Shown here piece by piece: positions 53,601 through 63,052 of a stretch of 64,000 nt of DNA. The notes under the pieces are model-generated. The model was given only the letters and a program-made list of their open reading frames with translations. It made no database searches and was not told the origin of the DNA. Source of the stretch: Microplitis mediator (Eukaryota; Arthropoda; Insecta; Hymenoptera; Braconidae); contig NC_079976.1 of assembly GCF_029852145.1 (NCBI RefSeq), positions 17,753,117-17,817,116 on the forward strand. Direction: 5' to 3'. Positions within the stretch are counted from its first letter, which is position 1. Each line of letters starts with the position of its first letter. Made by a program: the position numbers and the translations under genes.

Positions 53601-54098
53601 GACCAAAATCTCCCAGAACTTGTTTATGCTTATAATACTTCTGTTCACAGCTCGCTGACAGTAAGCCCAGCTTACTTGAACTTCGGCCGTGATCCCCGGT
53701 ATTTAGACCTTCACCGCGGGGGAAAAGTTTTGACAGAATTAAACAACCCGGACCATAGAACTACGGTATTATCTTTAATCGATGAGCTAAGGCATTACAT
53801 CGAGTCTTTTATGATCAAAGCTCAAAACAGACAAGACGAGAAGGTACCAGATCCTAACATTAATATAGTTATCGGTGCCGAGGTATTTATTAAAAATAAA
53901 CAATTGAGTAAAAAGGTTGATGGATTCGCAGGTAAGCTTGCGCCTCCTCGTAAAGGGCCATTATATGTACACAGTTTTTATTCGAACAGTTTAGTAAATG
54001 TCTGTGATAAAGATAATAATATTATTGGTAAATTTAGTATTCATGATCTGAAAATACCGCGCAGATCAAACCGTAAAGTACCTAAAGTCGAACAATGA
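50553..54098 (+). CDS. pol: Pol polyprotein of the gypsy element (PR-RT-RH-IN)
   Basis: Read by -1 frameshift from gag; about 1180 residues. Counting from 50571: retropepsin near residue 147 (ALFDSGAGRNFM, then ILGMRFM). Reverse transcriptase with WRMCIDYRPLNKIM, FVRMPFGLSTAPGTFQ and catalytic YMDDWVVA near 480. RNase H with ILYTDACDTGIGAVL near 627, TTTEKECLAVIW and VVTDHASLKWL. Integrase with an HHCC zinc module (HDETVSGHGG ... CTVCKLQ, near 826-868), SVDTVGPL (D), VVTDNGTEFVN (D) and NPVERINRNLKSLI (E). A basic C-terminus with PPRKGPLYVHSF resembles the GPY/F module. It ends TAG-free to TGA at 54098, with all catalytic residues present. Confidence 0.95.
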   Translation, partial: KKLTERVRYTQCPVLATTLADCASEQEGGGHPSHHPMETESDGVSDDRQSTAESDQSDNGEVNKNRSDINNNYKINSSVQNSVVMGNCIAKCCGADYYVPSPTKDKTPAVPKPAIKQLITVSEGANVKQSVQLSVSKHFTCLVKINKIKCTALFDSGAGRNFMTQDIASKIQDNIIKIKFNTAKNSFILADNSAIQSLRRIFVTFEIEETEVHAWFEVLDRMPDDIILGMRFMMDNGIQLRADNMTWTWKHDDHPKVCEPVQPGNKIRLIHLNVDEQEKLIKFLDQEFVLMDKAELGTLKGVEYEIELNNYTPIRVKPYRRSLKVTEALHKIIEQLLDQKIIQASTSEWSFQPVMVKKKLLPGQSADDIKTWRMCIDYRPLNKIMKMVNYPMRRIDTSLEVIREGAYRSVIDCTNAYYQIQIKPEHRKYTAFAVEGMGSFEFVRMPFGLSTAPGTFQRNMDLIIQTMKQTLRQLELPAHWINFIHPYMDDWVVATPTFEIHLQVLGILFKVFREVGLLIKRKKCCFCVAEMKYLGFIIKGNELHPDPSKLSAITDYPEPVNKKQLRRFLGMVNWYRRHMKMVAKIQDPLTSITSEKSVWVWGPEQQQAFIDMKKLLLEAPALTVLDYNLPFILYTDACDTGIGAVLTQKGQDREYHITAISRSLNKHERNYTTTEKECLAVIWSYQKLRGFYEEYPVTVVTDHASLKWLQNVKNPSGRLARWVAEYSLWTITIVHRPGISNEAADALSRAYEGIEPEAERVTRVKDIVQQWYDRKVNEVKATPTRFPQWKFLDNDLYYYRPRHPTQLFDDAPEHWKLVVKPEQRKSVISKAHDETVSGHGGITKTYHHVASHHYWPNMYFDVTKYVSQCTVCKLQKPDTNPPQVIPGHRPITELWESVSVDTVGPLPKSQHQKTHLIVLCDMYSRYLEVQPISEPTGSKIIFFLRSVFNRWGYPRVVVTDNGTEFVNRVVSEYLQTNNIVHELTPAYHPQSNPVERINRNLKSLIRTFLTDKHSRWDQNLPELVYAYNTSVHSSLTVSPAYLNFGRDPRYLDLHRGGKVLTELNNPDHRTTVLSLIDELRHYIESFMIKAQNRQDEKVPDPNINIVIGAEVFIKNKQLSKKVDGFAGKLAPPRKGPLYVHSFYSNSLVNVCDKDNNIIGKFSIHDLKIPRRSNRKVPKVEQ

Positions 54099-54164
54099 GT
54101 CGGTTAGGTTTTATTGAAATAAAATTGTAATCTCTAAAATAAGCTAATACTAGTACATTGCACA

Positions 54165-54188
54165 GTCTAATGATAGTTCTTTCACAGG
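54165..54188 (+). promoter_or_regulatory. Splice acceptor before ORF3
   Basis: CTAATGA (branch-point-like, 54167-54173) is followed by TTCTTTCACAG ending at 54187, one base before the ORF3 ATG. Spacing and pyrimidine content fit a real 3' splice site. The LTR donor GGGTAAGT at 46584 would give a subgenomic mRNA. Confidence 0.65.
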
Positions 54189-54968
54189 ATGGCAGAACTT
54201 GGGAAATTCTTGTACAGCAAAGAGACGACAAAAGAAAAGAAAGCAGATCAACAACTACTGAGGACCTGTAGATACCACGGTAGAGTTGGGGATCGGAATT
54301 CCTACTGGGCCAATCCCGTATTTGCCACACCAGCAGCGTATCTCAACTTTGATATCCCAGTAACGACCGGAATTACACTAGCGGCCGGCTTTCACCGACG
54401 ACTGACTAATGTATTAGTTTATCACGAGAAAAACTCAGTGCTAGTCGTGCCTGAGACACCAGTGATTACAGCGGTGCAGACACCAGAACTTCCAATCCCA
54501 TCGATGACTGTAAAATGCCAAATGATGATTGGAAGAGATTTAAAGATGGTAGACTCCAACTTAAGTCACATGCTCTCGCAAACTGAATGGCGAGAGATAG
54601 TCAAGAAAATCACGGAGTCAATGTCACCAAAGTCCACTAGGACTATTGCTACGCAGACCATCGAGACAAGATTGGCTCCCGTACCAGAACCCGGCTGCCT
54701 CAAATGCAAAGAGAAAGGGCACACTCATGATCAGTGCCAGAACGAACTTAGAGGTGAGTGCTACTGCACTAATTGTCGAAGATTAGGGCACACCAATAAC
54801 ACGTGCCCCTACCAGCATTGGAATACAGATGGGTACAGGAAGATGAGAGGCTACTGTCGTCACTGTTCCACACAAGATCCTTTCATGAACGATTCGTGCC
54901 AGACATGCCGAACGAGAGTCCAGATGTCACAAGCAGCAAGAGGGGCATTCCAAATCTTGCCACCGTAA
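54189..54968 (+). CDS. ORF3: zinc-knuckle protein in the env position
   Basis: 259 residues from MAELGKFLYSKETTKEKKAD. A middle part includes YWANPVFATPAAYLNFDIPV and WREIVKKITESMSPKSTRTI. The C-terminal part has two canonical CX2CX4HX4C knuckles, CLKCKEKGHTHDQC and CTNCRRLGHTNNTC, and more Cys pairs (YCRHCSTQD, CQTCRTR). No signal peptide, furin-like site or membrane segment is visible, so it is not an envelope glycoprotein. Knuckles of this kind bind single-stranded nucleic acid and normally sit in gag. The frame is intact in a young element, so it is probably expressed, likely from a spliced mRNA. Confidence 0.8.
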   Translation: MAELGKFLYSKETTKEKKADQQLLRTCRYHGRVGDRNSYWANPVFATPAAYLNFDIPVTTGITLAAGFHRRLTNVLVYHEKNSVLVVPETPVITAVQTPELPIPSMTVKCQMMIGRDLKMVDSNLSHMLSQTEWREIVKKITESMSPKSTRTIATQTIETRLAPVPEPGCLKCKEKGHTHDQCQNELRGECYCTNCRRLGHTNNTCPYQHWNTDGYRKMRGYCRHCSTQDPFMNDSCQTCRTRVQMSQAARGAFQILPP

Positions 54969-55669
54969 TCAACGACATTTCCCGGACATGACCTGAAGTA
55001 CATGTGATAAGTGACAGTGTTATCAAGATTGCTCAAGAAACCAGTATTATACAAAGACAATAGTATTTATATTATAAACCGGTTTTTAGTTCATTATTAT
55101 TTTTTGGTTTTTTATTTTTATTTTTGTCAATCACATAGTACATTTGAAATATTTATTTATGACTAGAGTAATTACTTACAGAAAAATTGCTCAGATTTAT
55201 TAATGCATGTAAATCGTGCCGATTTATTATTTATTATTTATTTGTTGTTCCAAAAGAACATACCAGTATTAGCACAGTAGTATTGTGTTCAGTTTTTTTG
55301 TATTCTTTATTATTTATTTTTTGTTTTTGTTTCTACGCACCAAAGTAGTGAATAGAAAAGGACATTGATGAGTCCAGTACTGATTACATGTGATAATATT
55401 TATAATAATCAAAGAAAATGTACAACAGTGCTTATATTTTGCTTAAAGTTTATAAATGTTTATTAAATAATGATAATTATATTTTGATATTAAAGAGGTA
55501 CTCGTCAGAGTTATTGTAAGACCAGTATCTCTTGCCACAGTATGAATGAAAATAATGTTGTATGGATGGATGAAAAGTTACTGTCGGCGTAAAATACTTT
55601 CGATTAACTTTAACCAGTAAATTGTCAGTTTATCATAGACAATACCCGGGTTAAAGTTAAGGAGGGTGG
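54969..55669 (+). other. 3' untranslated part and polypurine tract
   Basis: AT-rich, no gene. It ends with AAGGAGGGTGG (55659-55669), a polypurine tract directly before TGTTACG of the 3' LTR, which would prime plus-strand DNA synthesis. Confidence 0.85.
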
Positions 55670-56490
55670 TGTTACGATGTTGGCATCGTACGCCTCCGTT
55701 TGTCATCGAGACAGAACTGTCACATGACTAGTGCGACAGTTCTGTCTATAAAAGAGCGCGTTAACATGCGATCGACGCTTTTTCGTCGTTAGCTTTGAAT
55801 AGACAAGTGGTTCATATTTATTGCTAATTGTCGTGTAGTAAATGACCTGTTCGCCGATCGTCATTTACTGCTTATCAATTTATTCTTAACTCATATTTGT
55901 TGGTAATTCGTCAAGTGTCCGCGATAATTAGTTCAATAAATTATCCTGTAGTTATTACATCATATTTGTTTGTAATAATTAATAGCTCAGATTTGTTGCT
56001 ATACCGAAGGCGATTATTTGAATAAATTGGTAGAAAGCCCTGTACGTGTTAAGTACAGTAACTGTATTGGTAACCAGTGTGTGTGTGTACGACGTGGCAA
56101 TTAGTTTATTATTAGTTCAATAAATAATTAAACTAATACCTGAAACCAGTGTTGAGTGAATTCACCTGTGCTTTCCCTAAGTCCACATTAGACAATTAAG
56201 GGTCTTCTCAGTCCATACATCGGGAATCAGTACCAAGGTCCAAGGAGGAGATTTCCGAGGATCAACCAACGCCAGTCCAAGGACATCAAGGACACATTCC
56301 ATCTCCGAACACAATTTTAGGCTAAGTACTAGTATTAGTTTAGAATTGTAAGGCTAGTTCGGGTAAGTTAATTAAGAACTAACTTAAATAACAAAAGTCA
56401 GAGTTTCATAAAGAGCTAGCGGGGCAAACTTTGACCCACGAACTGCACCCTTCCACCAGTAAGTGCAGGATAACGTACCCCAGCGTTACA
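55670..56490 (+). repeat. 3' LTR of the gypsy element
   Basis: 821 bp, the same length as the 5' LTR, with two substitutions by eye (CATCGAGACAG versus CATCGGGACAG, and CTAACTTAAA versus CTAACTCAAA). It is followed by the CTGA duplication. Confidence 0.95.
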
Positions 56491-56681
56491 CTGAATTCAA
56501 AGTTTTCAGAAAAGAGTCGCAATTTGGTACATAGTATCTTTCGAAAAAAAAAAACAAACCGCGTATAATTTTATTCAGGAAGTAAAATTCGCAAACCATT
56601 AAAAATAAATATATATACTATATATTTATAAGAAATATACAAAAGTAAAAAGTCAAGAAGAGTTATAGCAGTGAAATAAAG

Positions 56682-56725
<44 letters not shown>

Positions 56726-56917
56726 CCGCTCCAAGAGAGCAAAATAAAATCGCATCGCAAAGAAAATTTTATAAAGAAAAGAAAAGTTTAATATATAAAA
56801 AGTGTTATCGGTTGTGAGTCAGTAATTAAGTGTTAATAGCACTGTTCAGTGCATTAAAAATTGAAAAACAAATATCGTAACTAAAAGTGAATACATGCTT
56901 AAAAATAAGAGAAATAA

Positions 56918-56961
56918 CCTTTAAAGAGTATCATCTCTAATTCCTTCGGGAAAATTAAAGG
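56918..56961 (+). ncRNA. Three-branched RNA motif, copy 1
   Basis: CCTTTA pairs with TAAAGG at the far end. Inside are AGAG-TATCAT-CTCT and a second hairpin with CC-TTCG-GG, a C(UUCG)G tetraloop. The folded unit is 44 nt. Confidence 0.6.
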
Positions 56962-57059
56962 AAGTTTGTTCCATTAAAACACAAAATCAACCTAATAAAG
57001 AGTAAGAAAATATCAGTGTATATTAAAGTGTAACAAATGTTTATGCATAAAAATAAAAG

Positions 57060-57104
57060 CCTTTAAAGAGTATCATCTCTAATTTCTACAAAGAAAAATA
57101 AAGG
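57060..57104 (+). ncRNA. Three-branched RNA motif, copy 2
   Basis: Outer CCTTTA/TAAAGG and AGAG-TATCAT-CTCT are as in copy 1. The second hairpin is TTTCT-ACAA-AGAAA, different in sequence but still paired. Confidence 0.6.
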
Positions 57105-57691
57105 TATTTTTGGTTTGTAAAGGATTAAAGTTTAATAGTTAAATAAAAGGAAAATATAAGTAAAAGACCGTTTTTGTGCTTCATTAATTAAAAATAAGTT
57201 AGTCAATATTGATCATCCTTCCTCGCTTGTTCATCGCTTGCACGAGAGAAAGAGAAATTGTCAACTAGTCCAAGGAATACATCTCAGGAGTCTAATGGCC
57301 TACTACAAAGGAGTCTTCAAAAGGTGAAAAATAATCAACGAGAACTATCACAGCAAAGGTAGGAAGTTTTTAAGTGACTATTTTATCTTTTAAATTCTTT
57401 AACAAATTTTCGATCGGCCTCAAAGTTTAATTGAAAATAAGGATGCTATAAATTCTAAATCGGATGTATCAATTTGCATATTCTATATTTATCGACTTAT
57501 GAAATTAACTCATTTTTACTTAACTAAGAATTAAAGGAAAAACTTACATCGAAACGTATCCCTAAAATAAAATAAAATAAGGCTTGAATTAAACATTTAA
57601 GCCGAAAATTGCATGTGTTAGTCCGAACGCCCCAATCCACGCAACCAAATATTAATAAAAAAATAGTCGGACATAGCAATGAATTTTCTGG

Positions 57692-57709
57692 TGGCAGCGG
57701 TGGGATTCG
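57692..57709 (+). promoter_or_regulatory. Primer-binding site, tRNA-Leu type
   Basis: TGGCAGCGGTGGGATTCG is complementary to the 3' 18 bases of metazoan tRNA-Leu genes of the GGTTCGAATCCCACCGCTGC-CA type. An 18-base match is far beyond chance and marks the start of an LTR element's internal region. Confidence 0.8.
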
Positions 57710-58657
57710 GTCGTTTAAGTATTTTCTTTTAATTCACTTAAAATAGTTATATACAGTAGAATTTTAAGAAAATAGAAGAATATTTAAATTGTTTAAACAA
57801 ATAGAAAGATTAAAATTTATAAATCATAAAAATTAAAAATATATTCCTTTAGAGGGCTGCAGCTCTATTTTCTTTATGAAAAATAAAGGAACTTTATTTT
57901 AAATCACTATTTTATAAAACAAAAAGAAATACATAATATAATCGTAGTAGATTTTACTATTTTCGTTAAAGTCGGGTGATCTAGAAATTTTATGGCATCC
58001 TTCTTTCCTCTTAAAACTAAATTTAAGCTATAATTATAAGAATAATTTATTTACATGAAACTTTGATACTTTGCTATCACCGGGAATAATCTCTTAAATC
58101 ATCATAATATATATATTCAATTAAGAAAACAAATAGTATATTTTTAATTTCTTTTGAACCGTATAAAAATAGAAAAGGTGTTGTTTTATGGTGTTTTGTT
58201 TTCACTACAGATTTAGTATTAAATCTAATTCCTGAACAAATGTGGAGGTGATTAGATCTCCTCATAGGAACATAGTGAAAGGAAAAATTTCCGTAAAAGA
58301 GACGTATTAAAATATAAAAAAAAAATTTCTTTTAAAGTTTCAGACCAATCGTTATATTTGCCTATATGAATTTGATTATTATATTTAAACTGTGCATGTA
58401 ATTGAGGCTGATACAAAAAGTATATGTACTAATATCCTAGTTATTAAGATAATACCCTAGACTCCCCAAAACGATACGCATAGTCGTAAAAGATCAAGAA
58501 AAAAAAAAAAATTTTTAAGAAAAAAAAATTTTTCGGAATCTGATTTTGCAGCAGGATAGCTATTTTCGGAAAACTAGTGGCGAACAAAAATTTTAAAATT
58601 AACCCTTGAAATAGTACAGGAAGCCTGAGGCTACATTACAAAATATTGAAATTCTGA
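57710..58657 (+). other. Internal region without a gag gene
   Basis: Nearly 950 bp after the primer site carry no gag-like frame. The stretch is A-rich with many stops. It holds the third copy of the three-branched motif (57846-57889: CCTTTA/TAAAGG, AGAG..CTCT, ATTTTC-TTTAT-GAAAAT) and a possible hairpin GGAGGTGATTAGATCTCC near 58242. Confidence 0.55.
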
Positions 58658-60016
58658 AAATGTATAAGATTAAAAATAAGTTCCTCTCATAACTTTATCA
58701 ACTTATTTACACTAAATGGGGAAGTCGAGGTTTACGAGACCTCGAAATCAGTTAATGGAATTACTTACGAGTCCGTCCCTATAATAGGTATAACAACATT
58801 TAAACTCTGGGATCTTGACATTGACTTCTATGTAACAACAACATCTATTAATCAATATGATGCAGTCATCGGTAATGATTTCATTGATAATAATAAGGCA
58901 ATCATATCATTTTTCAATAACTCTATGGTTCTAGGGAATAGACCTATACGTCCTATCCCTATTGTATACAATACACAAAACCATAGGGTTATGTTGAATT
59001 TTGATTCCGGGCCTATTATCAAGACAGCATGTAGCGATCTGCATGAAAATCAGCAAAAATTTCTGATTGACACAGGCGGGGACGTTAGCCTGGTAAAATT
59101 AAAAGTTTTGAAGCCCTATTTACCCGTAGACACTAGTAGAACCTTAGAATTAAGCGGAATAGGTACTAAGATCATTAAAACCTTAGGAGTAGTTTGGTTA
59201 AGAATTTTCGAGTCCGAATCTCTTTTTGAAGAATTTGAATTCCATATTGTAAGAGATGACTTTCCCATTGCCTGTATGGGTATAATCGGTAACGACATTT
59301 TAAAAACAGAAAAAGCGGAACTGTCATATAACAAACATCCACTGACATTATTAGACATACCAAAACGTACCATACCTTTCATTAACAATGGTCGGGACCA
59401 ATGGTTTTTGCTAACGTCTAGAACCAGCATGTGTCCGATAGATAATCCTCAGAATATACCAACCCAAAGAGGACCAGGTAGACCCAGGAAAGTAGACAAA
59501 CCCAACCCTTCGGGGAAGGAAAAACCTGTCTTTCCGGTACCGCGAGAAGCAATCGCTTCAAGGCTAAGACAAAGAATGGGTGAGTCAAGATCAACCGACC
59601 ACCTTTACAAAAGACCTAACTATAAAGAATTGGAGACTTCTGAGCTTTCGTCAGCAGACGAAACCCTCAGCAAGTCCAATCCACAACTATCGAAGGTAAC
59701 AGTTTCGCCACCCAGGGCATTTTCTAAGGAAATACCCTCCGTGGTAGAAATAGAACCTAATTTCACCGAGACCAACGAAACCGAGCGCGATAGTCCTCCA
59801 ATACCCGAGAACACCAGCGCGGAAATAGTTGAAAGAGATTCAAATCCCGAAACAGTTGTACCAGTTAATTTGCAAGAGAGTTTTAGTAAATTTGACGAGA
59901 TTATACGGAAACGGGAAGAACAAGAGCAAGTTGTTGTGGGAAGAACAGGAACGGGAGAGGGCTCTATCGAGAGAACATTTAGTAAGGGAGATCAGAAGAT
60001 CGTTCCATCGGTTTGA
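58658..60016 (+). pseudogene. Two retropepsin-like domains of a decayed LTR element
   Basis: An open frame of about 450 codons; the first ATG is 58925, but similarity begins upstream. Domain 1 (58700-58925) has LNGEVEVYETSKSVNGITYE and QYDAVIGNDFIDNN, the late part of a retropepsin. Domain 2 has FLIDTGGDVSLVKLKVLKPY with the DTG active site, and CMGIIGNDILKTEKAELSY. Both end in a IGND(F/I)(I/L) flap-side motif, so one protease-like domain seems duplicated. A Ser/Pro/Glu-rich low-order region follows. No reverse transcriptase is found after it. Confidence 0.6.
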
Positions 60017-61345
60017 TTGCACCCTAAAGGGTACAGACTCGGAAAACTCGGAAGAAGAATGCGGCGATGAATCTATAGACGACGCGGACAATGAGGAAGT
60101 CGATGAATCGGAAGACGCGGCGGAAGAATCCGAAATTGACTCTGTTGACGAGGCTACGAACGAAAACGTCCAACAAGTAACGGTGCCATCCTTCGGAGAG
60201 GTAACACCTTCCCTCAACCGACAACTCATGTCCTCCTTCGGAGAGATGTATTGGGGTAATGGCGCTTATAAATTATTAAAAACTCCCGCTGGAGAAAAGA
60301 TCTGTTTTTCGCCACGATCACCCTTTACATTAGATTTAAACGTAACTCCCGAGAGTCCAATTAAACGACCCGAGGAGAATCCGGAGCCCAACCCCCCGAA
60401 ACAGAACACACCAATAGAAATCGAAAAACCCGAAACATATAAAAATAAAGCTTTAGAACGATCGGTTTCGCTGAAACCAAATCCCAGATATCCGTTGCTC
60501 AGAACAGTTACGGCGCATAATACAACAAAATCTTTTGAAACGGAACAAGAATTACTTGACATAGGTAGGAACTCTGTTGGTTCAGAATTGAGTAAGAATA
60601 AACCATTAAACTCTGAATCAGTGGGGGAACCTCTCTTAAAAATCTCTCATAGTCGGGACGGGCTCACTTATGTTAAGGATAACATCGCTCATTTCCTTTC
60701 CGCGGATTGTAAATTCACGCAACCAGTGCCGAAGTTACTGCAAGCGCTAAATTATATTTCTGAAGCTGAATTAAAAATAAATAAGCCTAAAGTAGGACAG
60801 GTATTTGTAACTCAGTACGGAAAGAGTCGAGTCTTTACGGTATTCTTCAAATCCCGTCATTTTGAGAAAACTACTCCGGAAATGATATCAGACGCCCTGT
60901 ATAGATTAAGAGGGGCTTTAGAAAAATACAAAATATTAACTCTAAGAATAGCTGAAAACGGTGACGAGATAGGGGAGGGAATAGAACCTTATTTGAATAA
61001 AATATTCAGATTTTGCCCTATAAATCTCACACTTACTAAGGGTAAAATAATATGCCCAACAGAAGACAAAAAAATACCAATAATTACCGAATATCACTCG
61101 AGTCTGATCGGAGGACATAAAGGCGTAGTAAAAACATTTTGGAAAATACGCGAGCGGTATTATTGGCCCGGAATGAAAGAGGACGTACATAAATTTATTC
61201 AAAATTGTGACGTTTGCCAGCGCGAGAAATTATCGCGAATAAAGACCCGGCAACCTATGATAATAACTGACACACCTTTCGAGCCGTTCGAGAAAAAAAA
61301 AAAAAAAAAAAATTCCAATTGATACATTCGGGCCACTCGAACTCA
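60010..61345 (+). pseudogene. Integrase fragment of the decayed LTR element
   Basis: In another frame from the protease: an acidic linker (SENSEEECGDESIDDADNEE), a spacer with FLSADCKFTQPVPKLLQALN and KYKILTLRIAENGDEIGEGI, then the integrase zinc module HSSLIGGHKGVVKTFWKIRE, RYYWPGMKEDVHKFIQNCDV, CQREK (HHCC). An A16 run at about 61297-61312 shifts the frame before IPIDTFGPLELTLNSN, which holds the first catalytic Asp. The rest of the core is scrambled. The spacer looks like the RNase H-integrase linker of gypsy elements, so the reverse transcriptase and RNase H seem deleted. Confidence 0.65.
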
Positions 61346-61616
61346 CTCTAAACAGTAACAAAAATAGCAGGAATCTCTGCTGCAAGATCAGATAACCTAA
61401 TTATAATCTCGGTTGAGATAACCTTAATGGATAAGTATTCGTGGCAGAGCTACAAATTAATACCTATAAACTCCCCAATAATAGATTCAGTAGTAGTATT
61501 TTAGCAAGTAAGAGGAGCAACGACTCTATTTCCGTAAAGGAAAGAATCATATAATCTTAGTTTTAATTTAAAGACACCCTATACCAGTCCATGTATACCA
61601 GTCCATCTCGATAAAT

Positions 61617-62236
61617 ATGTCCAAACGTGTCAATCCCTGGATCATGGTCCAGAATGAAGCCAAGGTACACCTGGAGAAATAGAAACACCTCGCGCAGGAG
61701 GGAGCCGCGAAGCATACGAGAGATCTCGACGCGAGATCAAATCACACGAGGATATGTCCAATTGATCCTCCGGATGGCGATTTCAAATACTATCATGACA
61801 TCACCACACGCGACAGGACCGCCAGATCCATGCCCGAAATCTGTGATGAAGTGAACCAACCTAGGCTCAAACTTCTGATCTACGGATTGCCTAGAACAAC
61901 AATGAAGAAAAGGTGATGGAGATTCTGCAACTCAGCCCAGAGGACGTGCAGAAATCCGCTTTCTTTCCCAAGAACAAACATTTGGGGATAAGGCGTATAA
62001 AGCTCTATTCCATCTTGGTAGCAATACAGCTGCATCTGCAAGCCCAATCCAAGGAAAACAAATTCAACATCGAAAAGAGAAGGCGACATCAAGCTGCGGC
62101 TCGTCACCATCCTGCTTCCATCCAAGGAGATACTCAAAGGAATTCAATTCAACACCCAGGGAAGCAGCAAACTGTACCGAGTTCTAGTAAAGGCGGACTA
62201 ATAATTATTATAGTACAGTTAAGAAATAAGATTTAG
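61617..62236 (+). pseudogene. Decayed coding fragment, unknown family
   Basis: Frames give EAKVHLEK, KHLAQEGAAKHTRDLDARSN, PDGDFKYYHDITTRDRTARS and, after a shift, SPEDVQKSAFFPKNKHLGIR, FNIEKRRRHQAAARHHPASI. Composition is protein-like, but I do not recognise it. It may be a displaced gag-like part of the same element. Confidence 0.3.
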
Positions 62237-62278
62237 CCATACTTAGAATTAAATAATTAAATGTAATACTTGATAATT

Positions 62279-62323
62279 CCACTAGGAGTATCATCTCCAT
62301 TTCCTGTTAGGAAAACATAGAGG
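62279..62323 (+). ncRNA. Three-branched RNA motif, copy 4
   Basis: Outer CCACTA/TAGAGG has one mismatch. The first hairpin is GGAG-TATCAT-CTCC, where A-T of other copies becomes G-C on both sides. The second is TTTCCT-GTT-AGGAAA. Loop TATCAT is unchanged. Confidence 0.6.
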
Positions 62324-62351
62324 AATCCTAGGTTATTCCAAGTAGTCTTAC

Positions 62352-62384
<33 letters not shown>

Positions 62385-62399
62385 TTAAAAAATAGATTT

Positions 62400-62443
62400 C
62401 CTTAAAGAGTATCATCTCTATTTTCTATAAAGGCAAATAAAGG
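62400..62443 (+). ncRNA. Three-branched RNA motif, copy 5
   Basis: Outer CCTT..A/TAAAGG, first hairpin AGAG-TATCAT-CTCT, second hairpin ATTTTC...GCAAAT with weaker pairing. It follows a run of about 30 A (62352-62381). Confidence 0.5.
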
Positions 62444-62616
62444 AATTTTATAAAAAAAAAAAAATTTATAATAATAATAACATTATGAATAGCCATGATA
62501 AGATACGTGCATTAATCTATTAGATTATAAGGATCAGTAGAATACTATGTTTTCCATTAGAATAGTTATATCAAGCATTTGCCAGTTTTCATAAGATATG
62601 TTTTATTGAGTTGGAG

Positions 62617-62727
62617 CTATCACTAGGAACAGTGGTCGTAAACCCTCGGAACTAGAAGGGGCCATGCTTTAGAATCCAACCGAAAAGAAAAAGGTACTAG
62701 CGGGAAAACCTTTGTTTCTAGTGATAG
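62617..62727 (+). ncRNA. Larger multibranched hairpin
   Basis: CTATCACTAGGAAC (62617-62630) pairs with the TTTCTAGTGATAG segment ending at 62727. Inside are CCCT...AGGG (62643-62660) and AAAGGT...ACCTTT (about 62690-62713). It lies in the same non-coding tract as the three-branched copies. Whether it is transcribed is unknown. Confidence 0.4.
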
Positions 62728-63052
62728 GCCCATATCTTATGTTCAATAATCTCAATATATATATAAAAGTTAGAATAAGATAGATACATATATAGTATAA
62801 GGCAAAACTCACAACCATAACTCACATAACTTTTTACCGTTTATCTTTGAGCCTTCCATGGTGGATCGAGTTAATTCCTTCTAAATTAATTCCCTCTAAA
62901 TTCATCTGTTAACCTACGGACATTTCATTTCCCTTCTGTCTCAGCAGAATGCCCTTCGATCTGGTTCTAAGTGGTCACAAACCTGAATATACCACTCCTG
63001 GAAGGATTGCTGAGATCAAATCCGTGCTAACCCAGATCCAGTTTTCAAGCGC
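62728..63052. other. Non-coding stretch
   Basis: AT-rich sequence with a short tandem (TTAATTCC(T/C)TCTAAATT at about 62871-62903). No gene, repeat boundary or RNA is supported. Confidence 0.4.

Larger units (their letters stand above)
45893..56490 (+). mobile_element. Young Ty3/gypsy-type LTR retrotransposon, complete
   Basis: 10,598 bp. The 821-bp LTRs (45893-46713 and 55670-56490) differ at two bases by eye: G/A about 40 bp in, and C/T near the end. CTGA flanks both sides (45889-45892 and 56491-56494). Order: LTR, tRNA-Lys-type primer site, 1.9-kb leader, gag, pol in the -1 frame with PR-RT-RNaseH-IN order, a third ORF, polypurine tract, LTR. The integrase lies after RNase H, which places it in Ty3/gypsy and not Copia. 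Both main ORFs are intact, so it may be competent. Confidence 0.96.
56495..57691 (+). mobile_element. LTR-like leader of a second, decayed LTR element
   Basis: The sequence continues the duplication interrupted by gypsy (GAGTCGCAATTTGGTACATA at 56514). It contains a (TA)n run (about 56690-56717), two copies of the three-branched motif (56918-56961, 57060-57104), and runs to a tRNA-Leu-type primer site at 57692. It is therefore probably the right part of a 5' LTR, but its ends could not be set by target duplication. Confidence 0.45.

Noticed and set aside
61297..61312. A16 run in the integrase fragment as a programmed frameshift
   Set aside because: No stem follows, the element is already broken and the downstream core is scrambled; polymerase slippage during decay is simpler.
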